This document shows positions 16,567 through 25,630 of a stretch of DNA of 64,000 nucleotides, in pieces. The notes below the pieces were generated by a model. That model saw only the letters and a list, made by a program, of their open reading frames with translations, was not told the origin of the DNA and ran no database searches. Made by a program: the position numbers and the translations under genes. The first letter of the stretch is position 1; the number at the start of each line of letters is the position of its first letter. The DNA comes from Cylindrospermum sp. NIES-4074 (GTDB lineage Bacteria; Cyanobacteriota; Cyanobacteriia; Cyanobacteriales; Nostocaceae): NCBI GenBank assembly GCA_003994795.1, contig AP018269.1, positions 5,853,662 through 5,917,661 of the forward strand. The letters run 5' to 3'.

Positions 16567-17817
16567 CTACCTCGTCAACAATCGCCGGCGCAAATTATCC
16601 AGCGCTGCATTTGCACTCACATGGCGAGTTAAAGACCGACCCCGGATAGTTCCAAACCGATATTCAAAACTGGTCACTTCATCCCCAGGCCCCGCTAAAC
16701 CCACATAAACCAAACCCACTGGTTTAGTATCCGTCCCCCCGGTGGGGCCAGCGATTCCAGTAATACTTAATCCCCAAGTAGTTCCGAGGCGGGTTTTTAC
16801 CCCAATAGCCATTTGTTCAGCTACAGTCGCACTCACCGCCCCAAATTTATCTAAATCTTCTGGGTTAACCCCCAACAACTTCACCTTCACCGAGTTGTCA
16901 TAAGAAATTACTCCACCCCAAAAATAATCTGAGCTACCAGAAATCTCTGTCAACATTTGCCCCAGTCCGCCACCGGTGCAAGATTCTGCCACCGATAAGG
17001 TTTCCCCTGATGCACGTAACAATTTACCCACCACAGAAGCTAAGGTTTCATCATCAGCACCGTAATAATCTAAACCAGCAATATCTATCAGTTGCTTCTC
17101 AATTGGTGCTATTAACTCCTCTGCTGCTGCGGCTGAAGTTGCTTTTGCAGAAACGCGCAGCCTCACTTCTCCTTTGCCTGCATAAGGCGCTACCGTTGGA
17201 TTAAGTAAATTTAAATAAGCAGAGACTTTTTCCGCCAAAACAGATTCACCAATTCCCCAAAATCTTAAACTGCGGCTATAAATAATTTCTTTACCCCAAC
17301 CTTGACTTTTCAGAAACGGTACCGCTGTTTCTTCCCACATCCGATACATTTCGCTGGGAACACCGGGAAAGGTGAAAATCGTTAACTCAGGACGGGGTTG
17401 CCAAATGATACCGGGTGCTGTTCCGGTGGGGTTGGGTAGAACTTTTGCCCCTTGGGGAATTAAGGCTTGTTTGCGGTTGCTGGGAGACATTTCTCGACCC
17501 CGTTGGGCAAATTTCTGAGCGATATCTTCAATCACTTCTGGGTCTTCAACCAAGGGAGCACCAAAAAAATTGGCGATCGCTTCGCAGGTAAGATCATCTG
17601 GTGTGGGCCCAAGTCCACCTGTGAAAATGAGAATTTGAACTCTGGAAGCGGCAATTTCTATAACTTGCTTTAACCGTTCTGGATTATCCCCAACCACAGT
17701 TTGATAATAGTGAGGAATACCTAGCTGCGCTAATTGCTGGGCGAGATATTGGGCATTGCTGTTGAGGATATCTCCTAGCAGCATTTCAGTACCAACACAA
17801 ATAATTTCTGCACTCAT
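16567..17817 (-). CDS. cinA: CinA-like protein (competence/damage-inducible; NMN deamidase domain)
   Basis: 416 aa, the full two-domain length. The N-terminal MoCF-like domain (1 to about 170) has EMLLGDILNSNAQYLAQQL, FTGGLGPTPDDLT and TFPGVPSEM. The C-terminal PncC domain (about 255-416) has VAESCTGGGLGQMLTEISGS, SYDNSVK and GIAGPTGGT, typical of nicotinamide-mononucleotide amidohydrolase that recycles NMN to nicotinate mononucleotide. The gene stands alone between repeat-rich spacers. Confidence 0.93.
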   Translation of the reverse strand: MSAEIICVGTEMLLGDILNSNAQYLAQQLAQLGIPHYYQTVVGDNPERLKQVIEIAASRVQILIFTGGLGPTPDDLTCEAIANFFGAPLVEDPEVIEDIAQKFAQRGREMSPSNRKQALIPQGAKVLPNPTGTAPGIIWQPRPELTIFTFPGVPSEMYRMWEETAVPFLKSQGWGKEIIYSRSLRFWGIGESVLAEKVSAYLNLLNPTVAPYAGKGEVRLRVSAKATSAAAAEELIAPIEKQLIDIAGLDYYGADDETLASVVGKLLRASGETLSVAESCTGGGLGQMLTEISGSSDYFWGGVISYDNSVKVKLLGVNPEDLDKFGAVSATVAEQMAIGVKTRLGTTWGLSITGIAGPTGGTDTKPVGLVYVGLAGPGDEVTSFEYRFGTIRGRSLTRHVSANAALDNLRRRLLTR

Positions 17818-17895
17818 TGGATTTGGTAATAGGTAATAGGGATCAGGATTAGAGGATTAGAGGATGAGCAGGATTTATTTGAGAATGATTAATAT

Positions 17896-18037
17896 TTAGG
17901 ATTTACGCACACTCTACGAATTATTGGCGTTCTTCTCTACGCACAGTCGCTAACGCTTTGGCAGAAGACGACGCACCAGAAGCCGCCTTGGCGGTTCCAT
18001 AAATTGGGCTTTTTGGCGATTTTTGCGTAAGTCCTAA
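17896..18037. mobile_element. 142-bp MITE-like inverted-repeat element
   Basis: Ends are TTAGGATTTACGCA (17896-17909) and TGCGTAAGTCCTAA (18024-18037), a 14-bp terminal inverted repeat with one mismatch. The interior holds GC-rich repeats and no gene. The rest of the 17818-18126 spacer consists of 'TTACCCATTACC' type simple repeats. Confidence 0.75.
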
Positions 18038-18126
18038 TATTAATCCTCATTATCCTTTCATCCTTAAATCCTGATTGGTAATTGGGGAGGAGGTAATTAA
18101 CAAAAAACCATTACCCATTACCAAAA

Positions 18127-19173
18127 TTAAGATTGTCGAGAAAGTCTCCAAACTCGCCAGATAGCGTAACTTAACAACGAGGTAGACGCAGAGGCGTAAA
18201 TAATGCCACTAGGGATGCCGACAACAGCTAAAGCCAAACTTCCCACCCACAGAGTTAAAGAGTAAATAAACAAAACTGTTAATCTGTGGGACAGACCAGC
18301 TTGTAATAAACGGTGATGCAAATGGCTTTTATCGGCCACAAAAGGTGATTTACCTCGACGTAATCGCGCTAAAATCACGGCGGACATATCGACAATCGGC
18401 ACTGCCAAAATTAGATAAGGTAATAAAACGGCAGTGAAAGCAGGGATTTTCACTAAACCAATTACACCCACAGCGGCTAGGGTGAAGCCCATAAAATAAG
18501 CCCCACCATCTCCCATAAAGATTTGTGCAGGGTTGAAATTGTAACGGAGAAATCCCAAGGCTGCACCAGCTAAAGCGGCAGCAATGATGGCTGCTGCGGG
18601 TTGACGCATAAACAAGGACACCACCAACATCACTACAGCGGCAATTCCAGACACTCCAGCGGCTAATCCATCTAAACCGTCAATCCAGTTAATGGCATTT
18701 ACCATCCCCACCAGCCAAATGACTGTGATGGGCAAACTCAGCCAGTTGAGATTGACTATTCCCATTGTGGGAATGCTAATAAAATCTATACTTACTCCTG
18801 CTTTCCATGCAGCAGTTGCCACCATAACTTGCATCAGCAAGCGTATTAAGGGAGACAGGTTTAATAAATCGTCGGCTAAACCGATGAGAAAAAAGCCCAG
18901 ACCTCCGAGAATAACACCCCCAATTTGCCATTCTTTTTCCGGTGATAAAATCCCAAAACCGCCTAACCACCAGACAAGTAATAGGGAGAGGAAAGTACCT
19001 GCGAAGATAGAAACTCCTCCTAAGCGTACCATCGGACGTTGATGAACTTTGCGATCGCCTGGTTGATCTACACGTCCACTTTTGATGCCAATGTTTTTGA
19101 CATCAGGCGTAGTCCAAAGAACGACTACTGCGGCGACGAGAAAGGCAATCAGATGATAAATCTGAGCAGGCAT
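18127..19173 (-). CDS. MraY/WecA-family glycosyl-1-phosphate transferase
   Basis: A 348-aa polytopic membrane enzyme of about 11 helices that transfers a sugar-1-phosphate, probably GlcNAc-1-P, from a UDP-sugar to undecaprenyl phosphate. Family motifs are seen in order: RKVHQRPMVRLGG, GLADDLLNLSPLIRL (catalytic DD), NAINWIDGLDGLAAGVS, FMGDGGAYFMG and ADKSHLHHRL. The last, HIHH-like motif favours the WecA/TagO branch over MraY. It would start glycan or teichoic-like polymer synthesis and fits with the nearby nucleotide-sugar genes, although it is not in an operon with them. Confidence 0.88.
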   Translation of the reverse strand: MPAQIYHLIAFLVAAVVVLWTTPDVKNIGIKSGRVDQPGDRKVHQRPMVRLGGVSIFAGTFLSLLLVWWLGGFGILSPEKEWQIGGVILGGLGFFLIGLADDLLNLSPLIRLLMQVMVATAAWKAGVSIDFISIPTMGIVNLNWLSLPITVIWLVGMVNAINWIDGLDGLAAGVSGIAAVVMLVVSLFMRQPAAAIIAAALAGAALGFLRYNFNPAQIFMGDGGAYFMGFTLAAVGVIGLVKIPAFTAVLLPYLILAVPIVDMSAVILARLRRGKSPFVADKSHLHHRLLQAGLSHRLTVLFIYSLTLWVGSLALAVVGIPSGIIYASASTSLLSYAIWRVWRLSRQS

Positions 19174-19299
19174 CGGTATCTTCTCATAAGTAGTGTGTCA
19201 GACAGAAATTTGGTGAGGGCGATTTCTACCTAATATCTACTACATTTGGGTCAGTTATCAGTATGGGAATTTTAGATATTCAGCCAAGTTGCTATATGA

Positions 19300-19390
19300 G
19301 GCTGGTAATGGGTAACGGGTAATGGGTAATAGGTAATGGGTGATATTTATTTCTCTTTCCAATTACCAATTACCAATTACCAATTCCAGC
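19300..19390. repeat. GGTAATGGGTAAT simple-repeat cluster
   Basis: Degenerate tandem GGGTAATGGGTAAT units are followed by their complement (CCAATTACCAATTACC), able to form a long imperfect hairpin downstream of glyA. No gene is seen in 19174-19425. Confidence 0.7.
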
Positions 19391-19425
19391 GACCTAACTA
19401 GCAACTTAGGTTATTGAAGTATTGC

Positions 19426-20709
19426 TTAGGCTAGGGCTGGCACGGGAATTTCTAAGTGAGGGTATAAGGGGAAGCGATCGCACAATGCTGCTACCCGTCG
19501 CCGACAATCTTGGGCTACTGTCTCAGAATCAGGAGCAAGTAGGCGATCGGCAATAATATTCCCAATCTCCGTAAATTCCGCAGTCCCTAAGCCCCGTGTA
19601 GTCATAGCTGGAGAACCCAACCGCAGACCACTAGTAACAAAAGGCGACTGGGGATCAAAAGGAACTGTATTTTTATTGGCGGTAATATTTATACCGCTTA
19701 CCAGCTGATCCGCTTGCTTACCTGTGAGGCCAATAGAGCGCAAATCCACCAACATTAAATGGTTATCAGTGCCATTTGACACCAACTTTAAACCCCGATT
19801 TTGCAGTTGAGTTGCCAAGGCGCGGGCATTTTCAATTACTTGGGCAGAATAAGTTGTAAAGTCAGGCTTCAGGGCTTCACCGAAAGCTACTGCCTTACCA
19901 GCAATCACGTGTTCCAATGGCCCCCCTTGGGTACCAGGGAAAACGGATTTATCCAGCTTTTTACCCAATTCCCCATCACGAGTTAAGATTAAACCACCAC
20001 GAGGCCCGCGCAGAGTTTTATGGGTAGTTGTTGTTACCACATCACAATAAGGAATCGGGTCAAGATGATGACCAGTAGCCACTAAACCAGCAATGTGAGC
20101 AATATCTGCCAATAAGTAAGCACCAATTTCATCAGCGATACTCCGAAACTTGGCAAAGTCGATCGCACGGGGATAAGCCGAATAACCGCAAATCAGGAGC
20201 TTAGGACGCTCTTTCAGCGCCAGCTCACGAATTTGGTTATAGTCCAGTTGTTCTGTTTGTGGGCTGACACCATAGTGACGAACTTGGAACCATTTACCCG
20301 ACACATTCACTGGTGAACCGTGGGTGAGGTGTCCCCCATGAGACAAATCCATCCCCATGATTTTGTCACCTGGTTCCAGCAGCGTGAGAAAGACTGCAAA
20401 GTTTGCTTGTGCGCCAGAATGGGGTTGTACATTGGCATGAGCAGCACCAAACAACTGTTTTGCCCGGTCAATAGCCAGTTGCTCGATTTTGTCAACGAAC
20501 TCACAGCCACCGTAATAACGCTTACCAGGCAACCCTTCAGCATATTTATTTGTCAGTACGGAACCTTGAGCGGCTAGAACAGCGGCTGAGGTAAAGTTTT
20601 CGCTAGCAATCAACTCCAAGTGGTCACGTTGACGCTGTAGTTCTTGGTTAATTAATTCACCAATAGCAGGATCGGAGGATGTCAGAAAGTCTGAGTTAGT
20701 CTTGGTCAC
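19426..20709 (-). CDS. glyA: Serine hydroxymethyltransferase
   Basis: A 427-aa PLP enzyme interconverting serine and glycine with tetrahydrofolate, central to one-carbon metabolism and photorespiratory glycine recovery. It has [34 protein letters not shown], the Schiff-base lysine block [13 protein letters not shown], and [14 protein letters not shown]. The length is normal and the ATG is followed by a typical start. A 510-bp spacer separates it from the divergent small gene at 21223. Confidence 0.97.
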   Translation of the reverse strand: MTKTNSDFLTSSDPAIGELINQELQRQRDHLELIASENFTSAAVLAAQGSVLTNKYAEGLPGKRYYGGCEFVDKIEQLAIDRAKQLFGAAHANVQPHSGAQANFAVFLTLLEPGDKIMGMDLSHGGHLTHGSPVNVSGKWFQVRHYGVSPQTEQLDYNQIRELALKERPKLLICGYSAYPRAIDFAKFRSIADEIGAYLLADIAHIAGLVATGHHLDPIPYCDVVTTTTHKTLRGPRGGLILTRDGELGKKLDKSVFPGTQGGPLEHVIAGKAVAFGEALKPDFTTYSAQVIENARALATQLQNRGLKLVSNGTDNHLMLVDLRSIGLTGKQADQLVSGINITANKNTVPFDPQSPFVTSGLRLGSPAMTTRGLGTAEFTEIGNIIADRLLAPDSETVAQDCRRRVAALCDRFPLYPHLEIPVPALA

Positions 20710-21096
20710 TTCAAATATCCTTGTGTAAATTTGTACAAAATCTGGAGTTTAGTTGGGGGCAGTACCGGAGTCACGGCTGATAGTCGATAGTTTGTATGAC
20801 TATTGATGTTGACTTATTTATTATTAGACGCCAGCCCAATTCATGCCTTAATTAATCATCGAGCTAATTTTTTGCATATTAACTTTGACACTCTCTATCA
20901 CTAACTTTAGGGGGATGCGATCGCCAATGGTCTGTGAAAGGCGATCGCTAGTGCTGGCTGCCTCTACTCAATCTTGGCGTAAAAATTTAATTTATTACTT
21001 TCTACTAAAGCAACTCATCTCCAAGATATACAACATACAATAAATTAAGGTGTACTTAGCAATTTTTTGCTACTAGCCACATTTTTACCAAAAAGA

Positions 21097-21166
21097 GCGC
21101 TGGAGGTTGCCCTCTGGATGTACTCCGCCAGAAGAATCATAAAATCTGACGATGCGTAACCAGCGC
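21097..21166 (+). ncRNA. Structured RNA candidate ahead of a small Cys-rich gene
   Basis: GCGCTGG (21097-21103) pairs with CCAGCGC (21160-21166), enclosing two smaller stems: CTGG/CCAG (21114-21117/21128-21131) and ATC/GAT near 21138-21153. The result is a three-way-junction fold about 60 nt before the gene at 21223. It does not match tRNA, glycine or glutamine riboswitch sequences that I can recall. The rest of 20710-21096 is AT-rich with two GCGATCGC sites and no gene. Confidence 0.4.
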
Positions 21167-21222
21167 CCACCCTGTCTGACAGTTAAATATAGGCAACAAT
21201 AAGGATTTACAGGAGGGATTGG

Positions 21223-21420
21223 ATGCTAGTCATTTTAATAGACGATCAAATCCTAGCCCCTGAGCAGGTTTGCCAGTCTTGTCTACTTGCTGATGGAACT
21301 GGTCAACCTCGTTGGCGTGGGGGTCAACTGCGCTGTGGTCAAGCAATTCGCAAATGCGCTCAACAGCAGTCAGAGCAGTATGAATGTATGATGGGTTTCC
21401 GCATCGCCCATATAGAATAA
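21223..21420 (+). CDS. Small cysteine-containing protein
   Basis: 65 aa with a very strong ribosome binding site (ACAGGAGGGATTGG) before ATG. Cysteines at 17, 20 (CQSC), 38, 45 and 55 suggest a small metal or Fe-S site, as does LADGTGQPRWRGGQLRC between them. I do not recognise the family. The structured leader at 21097-21166 and the tic20-like gene 80 bp downstream on the same strand are its context. It is probably a real, translated gene. Confidence 0.65.
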   Translation: MLVILIDDQILAPEQVCQSCLLADGTGQPRWRGGQLRCGQAIRKCAQQQSEQYECMMGFRIAHIE

Positions 21421-21501
21421 TCTAACTTGTCAGCAAGACCTAGCAACTGCGTTATCCTAAGCTCAAGTAACTGTTGAAATTTCACCACAGGAGAACGCAA
21501 T

Positions 21502-21978
21502 ATGACTTGGCGCGGGTCTACAATAGCTTCTGACCGGATTTTTGCTTGCTTACCTTATTTGCTGCCCCTAGTTGAAGGTGTAGCCTTTGGTGGCTTTTTG
21601 TTTGCACAGTTTCCGATCTTAAATATCGTTTTTTTGCCAGTTTTGCTCTTGAGCGGAATTTACAAAGGCATACCCTTTGCGGGAATCATCATTTTCTTCG
21701 CCTTGTTTTTATTGGTTGTCAGAAACGAAAAAATCAGTCACTTCATTCGTTTCAATACCATGCAGGCCATTCTGATCGATATTGTGATCTTTTTGTGCTT
21801 CCTCTTACTGAAAGCTGTGCGTTCAGTTCCTGGTACTAGTTTTGCAATACAAACGCTAGAAACTACCCTTTTTATCGGCATAGTTGCAGCTGTTGTCTAT
21901 TCTGTTATCCAGTCGCTGAGTGGGCGCTATGCGGAAATACCGACGCTTTCTGAAGCTGTTTATATGCAGGTGCGCTAG
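21502..21978 (+). CDS. Tic20-family membrane protein
   Basis: 158 aa with four hydrophobic helices (about 15-37, 40-58, 62-78 and 92-140). DRIFACLPYLLPLVEGVAFG and NEKISHFIRFNTMQAILIDI are typical of the cyanobacterial homologues of the chloroplast Tic20 translocon subunit. The cyanobacterial role is not established. It converges on the FAH gene with only 3 bp between stops. A ribosome binding site (CACAGGAGAACGCAAT) precedes the ATG. Confidence 0.85.
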   Translation: MTWRGSTIASDRIFACLPYLLPLVEGVAFGGFLFAQFPILNIVFLPVLLLSGIYKGIPFAGIIIFFALFLLVVRNEKISHFIRFNTMQAILIDIVIFLCFLLLKAVRSVPGTSFAIQTLETTLFIGIVAAVVYSVIQSLSGRYAEIPTLSEAVYMQVR

Positions 21979-21981
21979 GGG

Positions 21982-22755
21982 TTAACGAGCTACCACAGTG
22001 TTTTCCAGGCGACCAATACCTTCAATTTCTACGCGGACGCGATCGCCTAACCTTAACCCACCTACCCCAGATGGTGTACCTGTTAACACCACATCCCCAG
22101 GTAGTAGTGTCATCACCTGACTAATATAGGACACCAAAAAATCTGGGGGAAATACCATCTGATCAATACAAGCAGATTGCACAGGATGGGGATGATCATT
22201 CAAAAAAGTTTGTAATCTAGCACCGGGATTTAACTCTCGCACCACCCAAGGCCCCAAAGGACAGAAGGTATCAAAACCTTTGGCTCTTGTCCACTGACCA
22301 TCCTGTTTTTGTAAATCCCGTGCTGTCACATCATTGGCGATAGTGTAACCCCAAATTTTGGTTTGGGCTTCCTCTGGCGTACACTTAAAAGTGCGATCGC
22401 CAATCACCACTGCCAACTCTCCTTCGTAGTCTACCCGCTGCGACTGTTGCGGATACTTAATTTCCATCTCCGAGGCAATGATAGAAGTCGGTGGCTTGAG
22501 AAAGATCAGTGGTTCAGCAGGCACAGGAGTCCCCATTTCCGCCGCATGGTCTACATAATTTTTGCCTACCGCCACAATTTTTGAGGGCGCACAGGGAGCC
22601 AGAATTTGATAATTGTCTGGTTCCAAGATTAAATCAGTGGGTTGGCCATGCAACCAGGGCGGAGCATCCAACACTTCCACATTGAGGGATAGTTGTAGTA
22701 ACCCATAGTAAATTAGTCCTTCTTGATTTTGAACTCGCAAATAGCGCTGCGCCAT
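21982..22755 (-). CDS. Fumarylacetoacetate hydrolase family protein
   Basis: 257 aa. The C-terminal FAH fold (about 55-257) has VGKNYVDHAAEMG, PLIFLKPPTSI, DYEGELAVVIG (metal-binding E.E), YTIANDVTARDLQ and DVVLTGTPSGVGGL. The N-terminal part has the short beta domain usual in this subfamily. Members are acylpyruvate or oxaloacetate-type hydrolases or decarboxylases; the substrate here cannot be assigned from sequence alone. Confidence 0.92.
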   Translation of the reverse strand: MAQRYLRVQNQEGLIYYGLLQLSLNVEVLDAPPWLHGQPTDLILEPDNYQILAPCAPSKIVAVGKNYVDHAAEMGTPVPAEPLIFLKPPTSIIASEMEIKYPQQSQRVDYEGELAVVIGDRTFKCTPEEAQTKIWGYTIANDVTARDLQKQDGQWTRAKGFDTFCPLGPWVVRELNPGARLQTFLNDHPHPVQSACIDQMVFPPDFLVSYISQVMTLLPGDVVLTGTPSGVGGLRLGDRVRVEIEGIGRLENTVVAR

Positions 22756-22935
22756 AACCTTGATTAATATCCTTAGAGATCCAAACTTTGGCAGATTTGG
22801 CTAATGATTCAAATTGAAAACTGGTAAGATTATAGTTCCTTGTTGCTTCAGATGTTGATTAGTGCTGATACCGTATCGTTATTAGCGTATAAATTAACAT
22901 CAGCAACCGTTTTGTCCAGAAGGAAACTAAAAACC

Positions 22936-23289
22936 ATGACGACAGTTTACGAGACAATGTACATCCTGCGCCCTGACTTGGGAGACGAACAGGTAGAGCA
23001 AGCGGTTAATAAATACCAGAACTTGCTGCGCGAACAAGGCGCTGATGAAATCCAAATTCAAAATCGTGGTAAGCGCCGTCTGGCTTATGAAATCAAAAAG
23101 CACCGCGATGGCATCTACATCCAATTCAACTACACTGCACCAGCAAAAGCGATCGCTCCTTTTGAACGAGCTATGCGTTTGAGCGAAGAAGTGATCCGCT
23201 ATCTCACAGTTAAGCAAGACATCCAAGAAGAAAAACCAGCCAAAGCGGCTGCTCCTGTGGTAACTGCACCTGTAACTGCACCTGTATAA
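22936..23289 (+). CDS. rpsF: 30S ribosomal protein S6
   Basis: 117 aa from the ATG at 22936, preceded by AGAAGGAAACTAA. The S6 fold is clear: [35 protein letters not shown] and [16 protein letters not shown]. The C-terminal tail is Ala/Pro/Val-rich with duplicated VTAPV. An upstream in-frame start at 22840 would add 32 residues outside the family. It ends at a perfect hairpin. Confidence 0.95.
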   Translation: MTTVYETMYILRPDLGDEQVEQAVNKYQNLLREQGADEIQIQNRGKRRLAYEIKKHRDGIYIQFNYTAPAKAIAPFERAMRLSEEVIRYLTVKQDIQEEKPAKAAAPVVTAPVTAPV

Positions 23290-23302
23290 GAGAGCCAAGT
23301 CT

Positions 23303-23330
23303 GAGTGCTGAATTTAACAATTCAGCACTC
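23303..23330 (+). terminator. rpsF terminator hairpin made of heptamer repeats
   Basis: GAGTGCTGAATT and AATTCAGCACTC pair perfectly over 12 bp with a 4-nt loop, 13 nt after the rpsF stop. The arms are the intergenic heptamer in opposite orientations. A T-rich tract is further downstream. Confidence 0.7.
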
Positions 23331-23464
23331 AAAACTAAATTAGATAAAAATAAAAAATTTATTTGTCGTTTTTCGTTTTCCTGATTAAGCTGGGAATGCT
23401 AAATTAACAGGTACTTGCCAATGGCAGTATCATCGCAGTTATACCAACAGAGCTGTAAGCCACT

Positions 23465-24025
23465 GTGAGCCAAATCGACCCCCCCAACATTCAAGCTCTT
23501 TCTACAGAAATATCGCAGTTGCGCCAAGAGTTGCAACTCCGCGATCAATTAGTGCAGCAGCTATCTCAGGAACTCTTCCGGCTGGTAAAGGGTAATACTA
23601 ACTTTATGCCCCAGCGGTCGGAGCCTGAGCGTGATCTAAGTCAATTGCATGCTTTGCGAGAACAACTCCAAGCCGTTGAACAGCAGGTGACTTTCTACCA
23701 GGAGCAAATTACGGCTCGTGATGCCGAAATTTACCAATTGCGACAGTCAGTCCAAGAACTAACCGATCGCAGTCGGATGTTGGAGCAAGTAGTACAAGAG
23801 TTACCGCAAATTTACCGTCGTAAGTTTGAGGAGCGCATGGCTCCAGTGAGAGAAAAGGTGACAATGCTACAGCGGGAAAACCGCCAACTACAGGCAGAAC
23901 TGCAAAGCGTCAGTTATCGTTTAGCAGTTAAAAATCGCCATACCACTCACAGCGGCATTGATTTACCTAATTTTCCCCGTGTGGCAACTGGACAAAGTAA
24001 TATTTCAACTCCCCAGAATGCCTAA
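23465..24025 (+). CDS. Coiled-coil protein of unknown function
   Basis: 186 aa starting at GTG. Residues about 12-150 form heptad-rich coiled coils (LSTEISQLRQELQLRDQLVQ, LREQLQAVEQQVTFYQEQ, LQRENRQLQAELQS), and the tail is Ser/Thr/Asn-rich and probably disordered. No membrane segment or catalytic motif is seen. Such coiled coils in cyanobacteria are often structural or cytoskeletal, but that is inference only. It ends at a terminator 48 bp downstream. Confidence 0.7.
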   Translation: MSQIDPPNIQALSTEISQLRQELQLRDQLVQQLSQELFRLVKGNTNFMPQRSEPERDLSQLHALREQLQAVEQQVTFYQEQITARDAEIYQLRQSVQELTDRSRMLEQVVQELPQIYRRKFEERMAPVREKVTMLQRENRQLQAELQSVSYRLAVKNRHTTHSGIDLPNFPRVATGQSNISTPQNA

Positions 24026-24045
24026 GTATATCATCGTGGTGGCAT

Positions 24046-24150
24046 CTAGACGACTAGTACCCCTCTGCAAAATTAAAAAAGCAGATTACACCAGCTTTTT
24101 TAACTTTTAATTTTTAATTTTTAATTCCGAGAAAGCGGTACTAGTCTAGA
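24046..24150. repeat. Inverted-repeat element containing a terminator
   Basis: TCTAGACGACTAGTACC (24046-24062) faces GGTACTAGTCTAGA (about 24137-24150). Inside, TTAAAAAAGC (24073-24082) pairs with GCTTTTTTAA (24094-24103), a Rho-independent terminator for the coiled-coil gene. Confidence 0.7.
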
Positions 24151-24558
24151 ACCTCCATGAATCATTAATGTGGTGAACCACCTACCACCAAACAAGATAT
24201 CGTGATTGAGTAAGCTCTAAACAGCTTGTTAAAAATCTCTAAAAGTCTCAAAAATTGATCCCACATCTGGCATAATTAGGTCGGGTAAAGCTGCTGCCTA
24301 TTCTCATGGATGGTTGTACTGTACAAAAAAAAGGGCAGTCAGCTTGAGAGCAACTTGCCTTCATAAACAATTTTACATGTCTGGAATGTCCCCCACACAG
24401 AGGTACGATTGATTCCCAATAATTTAAGAGGAATTAGTACATTATCCCTCTAAGCTAGTATCCAATCACTAAAAACTTTGGTGAGGAAGTCTTCGTAACC
24501 GTTAAAAAATGCAAATATTACTTGACCTCACCATCCTAATTTCGCTGAAAATAGAAAT
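24151..24558. other. Spacer without recognisable gene
   Basis: No gene or clear structure beyond short A runs and TGTACTGTACAAAAAAAA near 24315-24335. It separates the coiled-coil gene from the convergent STAS gene. Confidence 0.4.
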
Positions 24559-24912
24559 TCAGCTTGCTAACACCAAACTATCCTCGTTGACGATAGTGAG
24601 GATATCTTCGTAACTGTTAAAAATCTCAAAGACCGAATCCAGTTGGGTGAGTTCCAAAATCAACCTTACAGGGGTCTGTACGTTGCAAAGAACTAAGCGA
24701 CAACCGCTCTGACGAGCAGCTTTTAGCCCTTTTACCAGAGGAACTAACCCAGAACTATCCATGAAATCCACTGCTGCTAGATCAATAACCCAGAGTTGGT
24801 GACGCTGGGGTTCGACTCCAGCCATCTTTTCGCTCAATGCTGTACCACCATGTAAGTCTATACTTCCTTGGGGTTTGAACAAAATTACTTGGCGTTCTTG
24901 TGTAAGAGTCAT
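24559..24912 (-). CDS. STAS-domain anti-sigma-factor antagonist
   Basis: 117 aa from ATG 24912; an in-frame ATG at 24960 would add 16 hydrophobic residues. The STAS core shows VILFKPQGSIDLHGG, VIDLAAVDFMDSSGLVPL with the phosphorylatable Ser of the D(S)SG site, and LVLCNVQTPVRLILELTQL. It probably binds an anti-sigma factor or a kinase in a partner-switching pathway; no partner is next to it. The protein is cytoplasmic. Confidence 0.88.
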   Translation of the reverse strand: MTLTQERQVILFKPQGSIDLHGGTALSEKMAGVEPQRHQLWVIDLAAVDFMDSSGLVPLVKGLKAARQSGCRLVLCNVQTPVRLILELTQLDSVFEIFNSYEDILTIVNEDSLVLAS

Positions 24913-24960
24913 GTATTTAAATGGGTAGTTTATACAGTTAACAAAAAGAAATGTTGACAT

Positions 24961-25630
24961 TAATGCTGCTTCTATTTCAACAGCAAACTTAAGGTTTTAA
25001 CTTGATCTGTGCTGGCTTTCAGTCATGCGGTAGAGACGATTTTTTCAGTATTTAACCCGTATAATTTGTGATAACTTCACCAATATAGGCATAATTGCCT
25101 GGTTATTTCTGTAGCAAAGGTATCTTTCACTAAATTTTTATAATAAATCTTGTTATTTATAAAGAAATTATAAAGAATTTTATTTTTATGGTAAAATCAA
25201 TTTTTTTATGGTAACGAGTGCTTAGTTTAAGAGTCAAGTCGCTTTGCTCCAATTCAAAATTCAAAATTCTTGCATTCAAGAAAATTAGTGGGAAGCTCGA
25301 TCTCACCACTTTCTTGTTGACCTTTTTTGAATTCAAAAAAGGTCAATAGTCAAAATTCAAATAATAATCAGAGATTAACGGCTAGTAGCGCTTTGGGGAA
25401 TTAAAAATTAAAAAGCTGATAACGTAAGCCTTTCGGTGATTTTGTAGCTTGCTTAACCGTAGGGGTATGGTAGCTTTATTTCTGCCCTGATGTACTGGTA
25501 CTCAACCAACTCAGAAACGACTGACTGATGTAGACGACAAACTATTCTGTGTAGCGGCTTGATTGACACCCTAACCAAGAACAGGCAAAGATATACTAAA
25601 GGTAAAAATTTGTAAAGGCGGCGGTGCGGG
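24961..25630. other. AT-rich intergenic region before dedA
   Basis: 670 bp with no gene recognised. It holds 'CAATTCAAAATTCAAAATTC' simple repeats and a perfect 30-bp palindrome at 25317-25346. Confidence 0.5.
25317..25346. repeat. Perfect 30-bp palindrome
   Basis: TTGACCTTTTTTGAA is followed directly by its complement TTCAAAAAAGGTCAA, with no loop. It could be a cruciform, a terminator or a dimer binding site. Confidence 0.8.

Noticed and set aside
21097..21166. Possible tRNA-like gene
   Set aside because: The 7-bp closing stem looks like an acceptor, but no T-arm GGTTCRANTCC or anticodon arm is present.
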